A DNA stretch of 64,000 nt, taken from Siphonodentalium dalli (Eukaryota > Mollusca > Scaphopoda > Gadilida > Siphonodentaliidae). This document shows, in pieces, positions 30,001 to 45,700 of this stretch. The notes beneath the pieces were generated by a model that was not told the origin of the DNA, made no database searches, and saw nothing but the letters and a program-made list of their open reading frames with translations. The DNA lies in assembly GCA_032622095.1 (NCBI GenBank), contig CP136061.1:2418001-2482000 (forward strand). The letters run 5' to 3'. Position numbers and translations under genes: made by a program. Position 1 is the first letter of the stretch. The number at the start of each line of letters is the position of its first letter.

Positions 30001-33000
30001 TGGCATACTGAATCAGATGACCTACGACTGAACACATACTCAGAAGTGAACAGTATCTAATAGCATCATGCTGGCATACTGAATCAGATGACCTACAACT
30101 AAACACATAATCAGAATTGATAATTGATGCTTATATATAGGTCTCTAATAACAGCATGCTGGCATACTGAATCAGATGACCTACAACTAAACATATAACC
30201 AGAAGTGAACATTGAGGCTTATATAACGGTCTCTAATAACAGCATGCTGGCATACTGAATCAGATGACCTACAACTAAACATATAACCAGAATTGAACAT
30301 TGAGGCTTATATAAAGGTCTCTAATAGCAGCATGCTGGCATACTGAATCAGCTGACCTACGACTAACACATAACCAGAAGTAAACATTGAGGCTTATATA
30401 ATGGTCCCTAAAAACAACATGCTGGCATACTGAATCAGATGAGTTACGACTAACGCATAATCATAAGTGAACATTGGGGCTTATATAAAGGTCTCTAATA
30501 ACAGCATACTGGCATACTGAATCAGATGACCTGCGACTAAACAAATAATAAGAAGTGAACACTGAGGCTTATATAAAGGTCTCTAATAACAGTATGCTGG
30601 CATACTGACCCAGATGACCTATGACTAACACAAAATCAGAAGTGAACATTGAGGCTTATATAAAGGTATCTAATAAAAGCATGCTGGCATACTGAATCAG
30701 ATGACCTACGACTAAACACATAATCAGAAGTGAACATTGAGGCTTATATAAAGGTATCTAATAAAAGCATGCTGGCATACTGAATCAGACGACCTACGAC
30801 TAAACACATACTCAGAAGTGAACATTGAGGCTTATATAAAGGTCTCTAATAACAGCATGCTGGCATACTGAATCAGATGACCTACGACTAAACAACATTA
30901 AGGCTTATCTAAATGTCAGTAATGTTTTATAATACCAATAATATATGACCTACGACTAACCCATAATCAGAAGTGAACATTGAGGCTTATATAACGTTCT
31001 CTAATAACAGATTGTGACATACTCAATCAGATAACCTACGTTTTATATAAAGGTCTCTAATAACAGCATGCTGGCATACTGCATCAGATGACCTACGACA
31101 AAACACATAATCAGACGTGAACATTGAGGCTTATATAAAGGTATCTAATAAAAGCATGCTGGCATACTGAATCAGACGACCTACGACTAAACACAAAATC
31201 AGAAGTGAACATTGAGGCTTATATAAAGGTTTCTAATAACAACATGCCGGCATACTGAATCAGATGACCTACGACTAAACACATACTCAGAAGTGAACAT
31301 TGAGGCTAATATAAAGGTCTCTAATAACAGCATGCTGGCATACTGAATCAGATGACCTACGAATAAACACATAATCAGAATTGAACATTGAGGCTAATAT
31401 AAAGGTCTCTATTAACAGCATGCTGATATACTGAATCAGATGAATTACGACTAAACACACAATCAGACGTGAACAGTGAGGCTTATATAAAGGTATCTAA
31501 TAAAAGCATGCTGGCATACTGAATCAGATGACCTACGACTAAACACATAATCAGAAGTGAACATTGAGGCTTATATAAAGGTATCTAATAAAAGCATGCT
31601 GGCATACTGAATCAGACGACCTACGACTAAACACTTACTCAGAAGTGAACATTGAGGCTTATATAATGGTTTCTAATAACAACATGCCGGCATACTGAAT
31701 CAGATGACCTACGACTAAACACATATTCAGAAGTGAACATTGAGGCTTATATCAAGGTCTCTAATAACAGCATGCTGGAATACTGAATCAGATGACACAC
31801 GACTAAACACATAATCAGAAGTGAACATTGAGGCTTATATAAAGGTATCTAATAAAAGCATGCTGGCATACTGAATCAGATGGCCTACGACTAAACACAT
31901 AATCAGAAGTGAACATTGAGGCTTATATAAAGTCTCTAATAACAGAATACTGGCATACTGAATCAGATGGCCTACGACTAAACACATACTCAGAAGTGAA
32001 CAGTATCTAATAGCATCATGCTGGCATACTGAATCAGATGACCTACAAATAAACACATACTCAGAATTGATAATTGAGGCTTATATAAAGGTCTCTAATA
32101 ACAGCATGCTGGCATACTGAATCAGCTGACCTACGACTAACACATAATCAGAAGTGAACATTGAGGCTTATATAATGGTCCCTAAAAACAACATGCTGGC
32201 ATACTGAATCAGATGAGTTACGACTAACGCATAATCAGAAGTGATAATTGAGGCTTATATAAAGGTCTCTAATAACAGCATGCTGGCATACTGAATCAGC
32301 TGACCTACGACTAACACTTAATCAGAAGTAAACATTGAGGCTTATATAATGGTCTCTAATAACAGCATACTGGCATACTGAATCAGATGACCTACGACTA
32401 AACACATACTCAGAAGAAAAGAGTATCTAATAGCATCATGCTGGCATACTGAATCAGATTACCTACTACCAAAACACATATTCATAATTGATAATTGAGG
32501 CTTATATAAAGGTCTCTAATAATTGCATGCTGGCATACTGAATCAGCTGACCTACGACTAACGCATAATCAGAAGTGAACATTGAGGCTTATATAAAGGT
32601 CTCTAATAACAGCATACTGGCATATTGAATCAGATGACCTGCGACTAAACAAATAATAAGAAGTGAACACTGAGGCTTATATAAAGGTATCTAATAACAG
32701 TATGCTGGAATACAGAACCATATGACCTACGACTAACACATAATCAGAAGTGAACATTGAGGCTTATATAAAGGTATCTAATAACACTATGCTGGCATAC
32801 TGAATCAGATGACCTACGGCTAACACATAATCAGAAGTGAACATTGAGGCTTATATAAAGGTCTCTAATAACAGCATGCTGGCATACTGAATCAGATGAA
32901 CTACGACTAAACACATAATCAGACGTGAACAGTGAGGTATATATAAAGGTCTCGAATAACAGCATGATGACATACTGAATCAGATGACACACGACTAAAC

Positions 33001-33900
33001 ATATAAACATAAGTGAACATTGAGGTTTATATAAAGGTCTCTAATAACAGCATGCTGGCATAGTGAATCAGATGACCTACAACTAAACACATAATCAGAA
33101 GTAAACATGGAGGCTTATATACAGGTCTCTAATAACAGCATACTGGCATACTGAATCAGATGACCTACGACTAAACACATACTCAGAAGTGAACAGTATC
33201 TAATAGCATCATGCTGGCATACTGAATCAGATGACCTTCAACTAAACACATAATCAGAATTGATAATTGATGCTTATATAAAGGTCTCTAATAACAGCAT
33301 GCTGGCATATTGAATCAGATGACCTGCGACTAAACAAATAATAAGAAGTGAACACTGAGGCTTATATAAAGGTCTCTAATAACAGCATACTGGCATATTG
33401 AATCAGATGACCTGCGACTAAACAAATAATAAGAAGTGAACACTGAGGCTTATATAAAGGTTTCTAATAACAGTATGCTGGAATACTGAACCATATGACC
33501 TACGACTAACACATAATCAGAAGTGAACAGTGAGGCTTATATAAAGGTATATAATAACAGCATGCTGGCATACTGAATCAGATGATCTACGACTAAACAC
33601 ATAATCAGACGTGAACATTGAGGCTTATATAAAGGTATCTAATAACAGCATGCTGGCATACTGAATCAGATGACCAACGACTAAACACATAATCAGAAGT
33701 GAACACTGAGGCTTATATAAAGGTATCTAATAACAGCATGCTGGCAAACTGAATCAGATGACCTACGACTAAACACATAATCAGAAGTGAACATTGAGGC
33801 TTATATAAAGGTCTCTAATAACAGTATGCTGACATGCTGAATCAGATGACCAACGACTAAACACATAATCCGATGTGAACATTGAGGCTTATGTAAAGGT
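24081..33900 (+). repeat. Satellite sub-domain 1: mixed variants and local higher-order units
   Basis: Recurrent variant monomers mark this part: GTGAGGTATATATAAAGG followed by ACACACGACTAAACATATAA (about 24930, 25880, 26850, 29085, 32930), AGTAAACATGGAGGCTTATA, and a shortened TATA-less variant. A three-monomer unit of 262 bp is duplicated at 25341 to 25603. Confidence 0.75.
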
Positions 33901-36900
33901 ATCTAATAACAGCATGCTGAATCAGATGACCTACGACTAAACACATAATCAGAAGTGATCATTGAGGCTTGTGTAAAGGTCTCTAATAACAGTATGCTGG
34001 CATACTGAATCAGATGACCTACGACTAAACACATAATCAGACGTGAACAGTGAGGCTTATATAAAGGTATCTAATAACAGCATGCTGACATGCTGAACCA
34101 GATGACCTACGACTAAGCACATACTCAGACGTGAACAGTGAGGCTTATATAAAGGTATATAATAACATCATGCTGGCATACTGAATCAGATGACATGCGA
34201 ATAAACACATAATCAGAAGTGACATTGAGGCTAATATAAAGGTCTCTACTAACAGCATGCTGGCATACTGAATCAGATGATCTACGACTAAACACATAAT
34301 CAGACGTGAAAATTGAGGCTTATATAAAGGTATCTAATAACAGCATGCTTATAAAAATGTCTCTAATAACAGCTTGCTGGCATACTGAATCAGATGATCT
34401 ACGATTAAACACATCTGTATTACTAAACACGTAATCAGAAGTGAACATTGAGGCTTTGTACAGGTATCTAATAACAGCATGCTGGCATACTGAATCAGTT
34501 GACCTACGACTAAACACATAATTAGAAGTGAACATTGAGGCTTATACATGTATAATGGTCTCTAATAACAGCAAACTGGCATACTGAATCAGATGACCTA
34601 CGACTAAATACATAATCAGATGTGAACATTGAGACTTATATAAAGGTCTCTAATAACAGCATGCTGGCATACTGAATCAGATGACCTACGACTAAACACA
34701 TAATCATAAGTGAACATTGACGCTTATATAAAGGTCTCTAATAACACCATGCTGGCATACTGAATCAGATGACCTACGACTAAACACATACTCAGAAGTG
34801 AACATTGATGCTTATACATGTATAACGGTCTCTAATAACAGCATGCTGACATAATGAATCAGATGACCTACGACTAAACAATTAATCAGAAGTGAACATT
34901 GATACTTGTATAATGATCTTTAATAACAGCATGCTGGCATACTCTATCAGTTTGACCTACGACTAAACACATAATCAGAAGTGAACGTTGGTAATTATAT
35001 AAAGGTCTCTAATAACAGCAAACAGGCATACTGAATCAGATGACATACGACTAAACACATAATCAGAAGTGAACATTGAGGCTTATACAAAGGTCTCTAA
35101 TAACAGCATACTGGCATACTGAATCAGATGACCTAAGACTAAACACATAATCAGAAGTAAACATTGAGGATTTTATAAAGGTCTCTAATAACAGCATGCT
35201 GACAAACTGAATCAGGTGACCTACGACTAAACACGTACTCAGAAGTGAACATTGAGGCTTATATAAAGGTCTCTAATAACAGCATGCTAACATACTGAAT
35301 CAGTTGACATAAGATTAAACACATAATAAGAAGTGAACACTGAGGCCCATATAAAGGTGTCTAATAACAACATGCTGGCATACTGAATCAGATGACCTAC
35401 GACTAAACACATAATCAGAAGTGAACATTGAGGCTTATATAAAGGTCTCTAATAACATCATGCTGGCATACTGAATCAGACGATTTACGACTAAACACAT
35501 AATCAAAAGTGAACATTGGGGCTTATATAAAGGTATCTAATAACAGCATGCTGGCATACTGAATCAGATGATCTACGACTGAACATATAATCAAAAGTGA
35601 ACATTGAGGCTTATATACTGGTCTCTAATAACAGCATGCTGATTACTGAATCAGATTTCCTACGACTAAACACGTAATCAGAAGTGAACATTGAGGCTTA
35701 TATAAAGGTCTCTAATAACAGCATGTTGGCATACTGAATCAGATGACATACGACTAAACACATGATCAGAAGTGAACATTGAGGCCTATATAAAGGTATC
35801 CAATAACAGCAAACTGGCGTACTGTATCAGCTGACCTACGACTAAACACATAATCAGAAGTGAACAATGTGGCCTATATAAAGGTCTCTAATTACAGCAT
35901 GCTGGCATACTGAATCAGATGACCAACGGCTAAACACATAATCAGAAGTGAACAATGTGGCCTATATAAAGGTCTCTAATAACAGCATGCTGGCATACTG
36001 AATCAGATGACCAACGACTAAACACATAATCAGAAGTGAACATTGAGGCTTATATAAAGGTCTCTAATAACAGCATGCTAACATACTGAATCAGATGACC
36101 TACGACTAGACACGTAATCAGAAGTGAACATTGAGGCTTATATAAAGGTATCTAATAACAGCATGCTGGCATACTGAATCAGATGCCAGACGATTAACAC
36201 ATAATCATAAGTGAACATTGAGGCTTATATAACGGTTTCTAATACCGGTATGCGGGGATACTGAATCAGATGACCTACGACTAAAGATTTAATCAGAAGT
36301 GAACATTGAGGCTTATATAAATGTCTCTAATAACAGCATACTGGCATACTGAATCCGATGACCGATGACTAAACACATAATCAGAAGTGAACAATGAGGC
36401 TTATGTAAATGTCTCTAATAACAGCATGCTGGCATACTGAATCAGATGACCTACGACAAATCACATAATCAGAAGTGAACATCGAGGCTTATATAAAGGT
36501 CTCTAATAACAGCAAGCTAGCATACTGAATCAGATGACCTACGAATAAACACATAATCAGAAGTGAACACTGATACTTATATAAAGGTCTCTAATAACAG
36601 CATGCTGGCATACTGAATCAGACGACCTACGACTAAACACATAATCAGAAGTGAACATTGAGGCTTATATAAAGGTCTCTAATAACAGCATGCTGACATA
36701 CTGAATCTGATGACCTACGACAAAACACATAATCCGAAGTGAACACTGAGACTTATATAAAGTTATCTAATAACAGCATGCTGACATACTGAATCAGATG
36801 ACCTACGACTAAACACATAATCAGAAGTGAACAATGAGGCTTATATAAAGGTCTCTAATAACATCATGCTGGCATACTGAATCAGACGACCTACGACTAA

Positions 36901-39737
36901 ACACATAATCAGACGTGAACACTGAGGCTTATATAAAGGTCTTTAATAACAGCATGCTGGCATACTGAATCAGATGACCTACGACTAAACATATAATCAG
37001 AAGTGAACACTGAGGCTTATATAAAGGTTTCTAATATCAGCATGCTGGCATACTGAATCAGATGACCTACGACTAACACATAATAAGAAGTGAACATTGA
37101 TACTTATATAAATGTATCTAATAACAATATGCTGGCATACTGAATCAGATGACCTACGACTAACACATAATAAGAAGTGAACATTGATACTTATATAAAG
37201 GTCTCTAATAACAACATGCTGGCATACTGAATCAGATGATCTACGACTAAACACATAACAGAAGTGATCAATGAGGTTCATATAAAGGTCTCTAATAACA
37301 GCATGCTGGCATTCTGAATCAGATGACCTGCGGCTAAATACAAAATCAGAAGTGAACAATGAGGCTTATATCAAGGTCTCTAATAACAGCATGCTGGCAA
37401 ACTCAATCAGATGACCTACGACAAAACGCATAATCAAACGTGAACAGTCCGGCTTATATAAAGGTCTCTAATAACAGAATGCTGGCATACTGGATCAGAT
37501 GACCTACGACTAAACACATAATCAGAAGTGAACATTGAGGCTTATATAAAGGTATCTAATAACAGCATACTGGCATACTGAATCAGATGACCTACGACTA
37601 AATACACAATCAGAAGTGAACATTGGGGCTTATATACAGGTATCTAATAACAGCATACTGGCATACTGAATCAGATGACAAACGACTAAACACATAATCA
37701 GAAGTGAACATTTAAGCTTATCAAAAGGTCTCTATCAACAGTATGCTGGCATACTGAATCAGATGACTTACGACTAAACACATAATCAGAAGTGAACATT
37801 GAGGCTTATATAAAGGTCTTTAATAACAGCATGCTGGCATACTGAATCAGATGACCTACGACTAAACATATAATCAGAAGTGACCACTGAGGCTTATATA
37901 AAGGTTTCTAATATCAGCATGCTGGCATACTGAATCAGATGACCTACGACTAACACATAATAAGAAGTGAACATTGAGGCTTATATAAAGGTCTCTAATA
38001 ACAGTATGCTGGCATACTGAATCAGATGACCTACGACTAACACATAATAAGAAGTGAACATTGATACTTATATAAAGGTCTCTAATAACAACATGCTGGC
38101 ATACTGAATCAGATGACTTACGACTAAACACATAACTGAAGTGATCAATGAGGATAATATCAAGGTCTCTAATAACAGCATGCTGGCAAACTGAATCAGA
38201 TGACCTACGACTAAACGCATAATCAAACGTGAACAGTCCGGCTTATATAAAAGTTTCTAATAACAGAATGCTGGCATACTGGATCAGATTACCTACGACT
38301 AAACACATAATCAGAAGTGAACATTGAGGCTTATATAAAGGTATCTAATAACAGCATACTGGCATACTGAATCAGATGTCATACGACTAAACACGTAATC
38401 AGAGGTGAACATTGAGGCTTATATAAAGGTCTCTAATAACAGCATGCTGGCATACTGAATCAGATGACCTACGACTAAACACATAATCAGAATTGAACAT
38501 TGAGGCTTATATAAAGGTATCTATTAAAAGCATGCTGGCATACTGAATCAGATGACCTACGACTAAACACATAATCAGAAGTGAACATTGAGGCTTATAT
38601 AAAGGTATCTAATAACATTATGCTGGCATACTTAATCAGATTACCTACGGCTAAACACATAATCGGAAGTGAACATTGAGACTTATATAAAGGTCTCTAA
38701 TAATAGCATGCTGGCATACTGAATCAGATAACCTACGACTAAACACATAATCAGAAGTGATCATTGAGGCTTATATAAAGGTATATAATGTCAGCATGCT
38801 GGTATTATGAATCAGATGACCTACGACTAAACACATAATCAGAAGTGAACATTGAGGCTTATATAAAGGTATCTAATAACAGCATACTGGCATACTGAAT
38901 CAGATGACCAACGACTAAACACATAATCAGATGTGAACATTGAGGCTTATATAAAGGTCTCTAATAACAGCATGCTAACATACTGAATCAGATGACCTAC
39001 GACTAGACACGTAATCAGAAGTGAACATTGAGGCTTATATAAAGGTATATAATAACAGCATGCTGGCATACTGAATCAGATGCCAGACGATTAACACATA
39101 ATCATAAGTGAACATTGAGGCTTATATAACGGTTTCTAATACCAGTATGCGGGGATACTGAATCAGATGACCTACGACTAAAGATTTAATCAGAAGTGAA
39201 CATTGAGGCTTTTATAAATGTCTCTAATAACAGCATGCTGGCATACTGAATCAGATGACAGATGACTAAACACATAATCAGAAGTGAACAATGAGGCTTA
39301 TATAAATGTCTCTAATAACAGCATGCTGGCATACTGAATCAGATGACCTATGACAAATCACTTAATCAGAAGTGAACATCGAGGCTTATATAAAGGTATC
39401 TAATAACAGCATGCTAGCATTCTGAATCAGATGACCTACGACTAAAAACATAATCAGAAGTCAACACTGAGACTCATATAAAGGTCCCTAATAACAGCAT
39501 GCTGGCATACTGAATCTGATGACCTACGACTAAACACATAATCAGAAGTGAACACTGAGACTTATATAAAGTTCTCTAATAACAGCATGCCGACATACTG
39601 AATCTGATGACCTACGACTAAACACATAATCAGAAGTGAACAATGTGGCCTATGTAAAGGTCTTTAATAACAACATGCTGGCATACTGACTCAGATGACC
39701 TACGACTAAACATATAATCAGAAGTGAACACTGAGGC

Positions 39738-42700
39738 TTATATAAATGTCTCAAATAACAGCATGCTGGCATACTGAATCAGATGAAATACGACTAAACA
39801 CATAATCAGAAGTAAACATTGGGGCTTATATAAAATGTCTCTAATAACAGCATGCTGGAATACTGAATCAGATGATCTACGACTAAACACATAACAGAAG
39901 TGATCAATGAGGTTTATATAAAGGTCTCTAATAACAGCATGCTGGCATTCTGAATCAGATGACCTGCGGCTAAATACATAATCAGAAGTGAACAATGAGG
40001 CTTATATCAGAATCTAATAACAGCATACTGGCATACTGAATCAGATGTCATACGACGAAACACGTAATCAGAAGTCAACATTGAGGCTTATATACAGGTA
40101 TCTAATAACAGCATACTGGCATACTGAATCAGATGACATACGACTAAACACATAATCAGAAGTGAACAATGAGGCTTATATAAAGGTGTATAATAACAGT
40201 ATGATAGCATACTGAATCAGATGACCTACGACTAAACACATAATCAGAAGTGAACATTGAGGCTTATATAAATGTCTCTAATAACAGCATGCTGGCATAC
40301 TGAATCAGATGCCAGACGATTTACACATAATCAAAAGTGAACATTGAGGCTTATATAACGGTTTCTAATACCAGTATGCGGGGATACTGAATCAGATGAC
40401 CTACGACTAAAGATTTAATCAGAAGTGAACATCAAGGCTTATATAAATGTCTCTAATAACAGCATGCTGGCATACTGAATCAGATGACCGATGACTAAAC
40501 ACATAGTCAGAAGTGAACAATGAGGCTTATGTAAATGTCTCTAATAACAGCATGCTGGCATACTGAATCAGATGACCTACGACAAATCACATAATCAGAA
40601 GTGAACATCGAGGCGTATATGAAGGTCTCTAATAACAGCATGCTAGCATACTGAATCAGATGACCTACGACTAAACACATAATCAGGAGTGAACGTTGAG
40701 GCTTATATAAAGGTCCCTAATAACAGCATGCTGGCATACTGAATCAGATGACCTACGACTAAACACATAATCAGAAGTGAACACTGAGACTTATATAAAG
40801 TTCTCTAATAACATCATGCTGGCATACTGAATCAGACGACCTACGACTAAACACATAATCAGACGTGAACACTGAGGCTTATATAAAGGTCTTTAATAAC
40901 AGCATTCTGGCATACTGAATCAGATGACCTACGACTAAACATATAATCAGAAGTGAACACTGAGGCTTATATAAAGGTCTCTAATAACAGCATGCTGGCA
41001 TACTGAATCAGATGAACTACGACTAAACACATAATCAGAAGTGAACATTGGGGCTTATATACAGGTCTCTAATAACAGCATGCTAGCATACTGAATCAGA
41101 TGACCTACGACTAACATATAATCAGAAATGAACATTGAGGCTTATATAAAGGTCTCTAATAACAGTATGCTGGCATACTGAATCAGATGACCTACGACTA
41201 ACACATAATAAGAAGTGAACATTGAGACTTATATAAAGGTCTCTAATAACAACATGCTGGCATACTGAATCAGATGATCTACGACTAAACACATAACAGA
41301 AGTGATCAATGAGGTTTATATAAAGGTCTCTAATAACAGCTTGCTGGCATTCTGAATCAGATGACCTGCGGCTAAATACATAATCAGAAGTGAACAATGA
41401 GGCTTATATCAAGGTCTCTAATAACAGCATACTGGCATACTGAATCAGATGACCTACGACTAAACGCATGATCAAACGTGAACAGTCCGGCTTATATAAC
41501 GGTCTCTAATAACAGAATGCTGGCATACTGGATCAGATGACCTACAACTAAACACTTAATCAGAAGTGAACATTGAGGCTTATATAAAGGTATCTAATAA
41601 CAGCATACTGAATCAGATGTCATACGACTAAACACGTAATCAGAAGTGAACATTGAGGCTTATATACAGGTATCTAATAACAGCATACTGGCATACTGAA
41701 TCTGATGACATACGACTAAACACATAATCAGAAGTGAACATTGAGGCTTATATAAATGTCTCTAATAACAGCATGCTGGCATACTGAATCAGATGACCTA
41801 CGACTAAACACATAATCGGAAGTGAACATTGAGACTTATATAAAGGTCTCTAATAATAGCATGCTGGCATACTGAATCAGATGACCTACGACTAAAAACA
41901 TAATCAGAAGTGAACATTGAGGCTTATATAAATGTATCTAATAACAGCATGCTGGCATACTGAATCAGATGACCTACGACTAAACACATAATCGGAAGTG
42001 AACATTGAGACTTATATAAAGGTCTCTAATACCAGTATGCGGGGATACTGAATCAGATGACCTACGACTAAAGATTTAATCAGAAGTGAACATCAAGGCT
42101 TATATAAATGTCTCTAATAACAGCATGCTGGCATACTGAATCAGATGACCGATGACTAAACACATAGTCAGAAGTGAACAATGAGGCTTATGTAAATGTC
42201 TCTAATAACAGCATGCTGGCATACTGAATCAGATGACCTACGACAAATCACATAATCAGAAGTGAACATCGAGGCGTATATGAAGGTCTCTAATAACAGC
42301 ATGCTAGCATACTGAATCAGATGACCTACGACTAAACACATAATCAGAAGTGAACGTTGAGGCTTATATAAAGGTCCCTAATAACAGCATGCTGGCATAC
42401 TGAATCAGATGACCTACGACTAAACACATAATCAGAAGTGAACACTGAGACTTATATAAAGTTCTCTAATAACATCATGCTGGCATACTGAATCAGACGA
42501 CCTACGACTAAACACATAATCAGACGTGAACACTGAGGCTTATATAAAGGTCTTTAATAACAGCATTCTGGCATACTGAATCAGATGACCTACGACTAAA
42601 CATATAATCAGAAGTGAACACTGAGGCTTATATAAAGGTCTCTAATAACAGCATGCTGGCATACTGAATCAGATGAACTACGACTAAACACATAATCAGA

Positions 42701-45700
42701 AGTGAACATTGGGGCTTATATACAGGTCTCTAATAACAGCATGCTGGCATACTGAATCAGATGACCTACGACTAACATATAATCAGAAATGAACATTGAG
42801 GCTTATATAAAGGTCTCTAATAACAGTATGCTGGCATACTGAATCAGATGACCTACGACTAACACATAATAAGAAGTGAACATTGAGACTTATATAAAGG
42901 TCTCTAATAACAACATGCTGGCATACTGAATCAGATGATCTACGACTAAACACATAACAGAAGTGATCAATGAGGTTTATATAAAGGTCTCTAATAACAG
43001 CATGCTGGCATTCTGAATCAGATGACCTGCGGCTAAATACATAATCAGAAGTGAACAATGAGGCTTATATCAAGGTCTCTAATAACAGCATACTGGCATA
43101 CTGAATCAGATGACCTACAACTAAACGCATGATCAAACGTGAACAGTCCGGCTTATATAAAGGTCTCTAATAACAGAATGCTGGCATACTGGATCAGATG
43201 ACCTACAACTAAACACATAATCAGAAGTGAACATTGAGGCTTATATAAAGGTATCTAATAACAGCATACTGAATCTGATGACATACGACTAAACACATAA
43301 TCAGAAGTGAACATTGAGGCTTATATAAAGGTATCTAATAACAGCATGCTGGCATACTGAATCAGATGACCAACGACTAAACACATAATCAGATGTGAAC
43401 ATTGAGGCTTATATAAAGGTCTCTAATAACAGCATGCTAACATACTGAATCAGATGACCTACGACTAGACACGTAATCAGAAGTGAACATTGAGGCTTAT
43501 ATAAAGGTATATAATAACAGCATGCTGGCATACTGAATCAGATGACAGACGATTAACACATAATCATAAGTGAACATTGAGGCTTATATAACGGTTTCTA
43601 ATACCAGTATGCGGGGATACTGAATCAGATGACCTACGACTAAAGATTTAATCAGAAGTGAACATTGAGGCTTTTATAAATGTCTCTAATAACAGCATGC
43701 TGGCATACTGAATCAGATGACAGATGACTAAACACATAATCAGAAGTGAACAATGAGGCTTATATAAATGTCTCTAATAACAGCATGCTGGCATACTGAA
43801 TCAGATGACCTATGACAAATCACTTAATCAGAAGTGAACATCGAGGCTTATATAAAGGTATCTAATAACAGCATGCTAGCATTCTGAATCAGATGACTTA
43901 CGACTAAAAACATAATCAGAAGTCAACACTGAGACTCATATAAAGGTCTCTACTAACAGTATGCTGGCATACTGAATCAGATGACATACGACTAAACACA
44001 TAATCAGAAGTAAACAGTGAGGCTAATATAAATGTATCTAATAACAGCATACTGGCATACTGAATCAGATGACATACGACTAAACACATAATCAGAAGTA
44101 AACAGTGAGGCTTATATAAAGGTCCCTAATAACAGCATGCTGGCATACTGAATCTGATGACCTACGACTAAACACATAATCAGAAGTGAACAATGTGGCC
44201 TATGTAAAGGTCTTTAATAACAACATGCTGGCATACTGACTCAGATGACCTACGACTAAACATATAATCAGAAGTGAACACTGAGGCTTATATAAATGTC
44301 TCAAATAACAGCATGCTGGCATACTGAATCAGATGAAATACGACTAAACACATAATCAGAAGTAAACATTGGGGCTTATATAAAATGTCTCTAATAACAG
44401 CATGCTGGAATACTGAATCAGATGATCTACGACTAAACACATAACAGAAGTGATCAATGAGGTTTATATAAAGGTCTCTAATAACAGCATGCTGGCATTC
44501 TGAATCAGATGACCTGCGGCTAAATACATAATCAGAAGTGAACAATGAGGCTTATATCAGAATCTAATAACAGCATACTGGCATACTGAATCAGATGTCA
44601 TACGACGAAACACGTAATCAGAAGTCAACATTGAGGCTTATATACAGGTATCTAATAACAGCATACTGGCATACTGAATCAGATGACATACGACTAAACA
44701 CATAATCAGAAGTGAACAATGAGGCTTATATAAAGGTGTATAATAACAGTATGCTAGCATACTGAATCAGATGACCTACGACTAAACACATAATCAGAAG
44801 TGAACATTGAGGCTTATATAAATGTCTCTAATAACAGCATGCTGGCATACTGAATCAGATGCCAGACGATTTACACATAATCAAAAGTGAACATTGAGGC
44901 TTATATAACGGTTTCTAATACCAGTATGCGGGGATACTGAATCAGATGACCTACGACTAAAGATTTAATCAGAAGTGAACATCAAGGCTTATATAAATGT
45001 CTCTAATAACAGCATGCTGGCATACTGAATCAGATGACCTACGACAAATCACATAATCAGAAGTGAACATCGAGGCGTATATGAAGGTCTCTAATAACAG
45101 CATGCTAGCATACTGAATCAGATGACCTACGACTAAACACATAATCAGAAGTGAACGTTGAGGCTTATATAAAGGTCCCTAATAACAGCATGCTGGCATA
45201 CTGAATCAGATGACCTACGACTAAACACATAATCAGAAGTGAACACTGAGACTTATATAAAGTTCTCTAATAACATCATGCTGGCATACTGAATCAGACG
45301 ACCTACGACTAAACACATAATCAGACGTGAACACTGAGGCTTATATAAAGGTCTTTAATAACAGCATTCTGGCATACTGAATCAGATGACCTACGACTAA
45401 ACATATAATCAGAAGTGAACACTGAGGCTTATATAAAGGTCTCTAATAACAGCATGCTGGCATACTGAATCAGATGAACTACGACTAAACACATAATCAG
45501 AAGTGAACATTGGGGCTTATATACAGGTCTCTAATAACAGCATGCTGGCATACTGAATCAGATGACCTACGACTAACATATAATCAGAAATGAACATTGA
45601 GGCTTATATAAAGGTCTCTAATAACAGTATGCTGGCATACTGAATCAGATGACCTACGACTAACACATAATAAGAAGTGAACATTGAGACTTATATAAAG

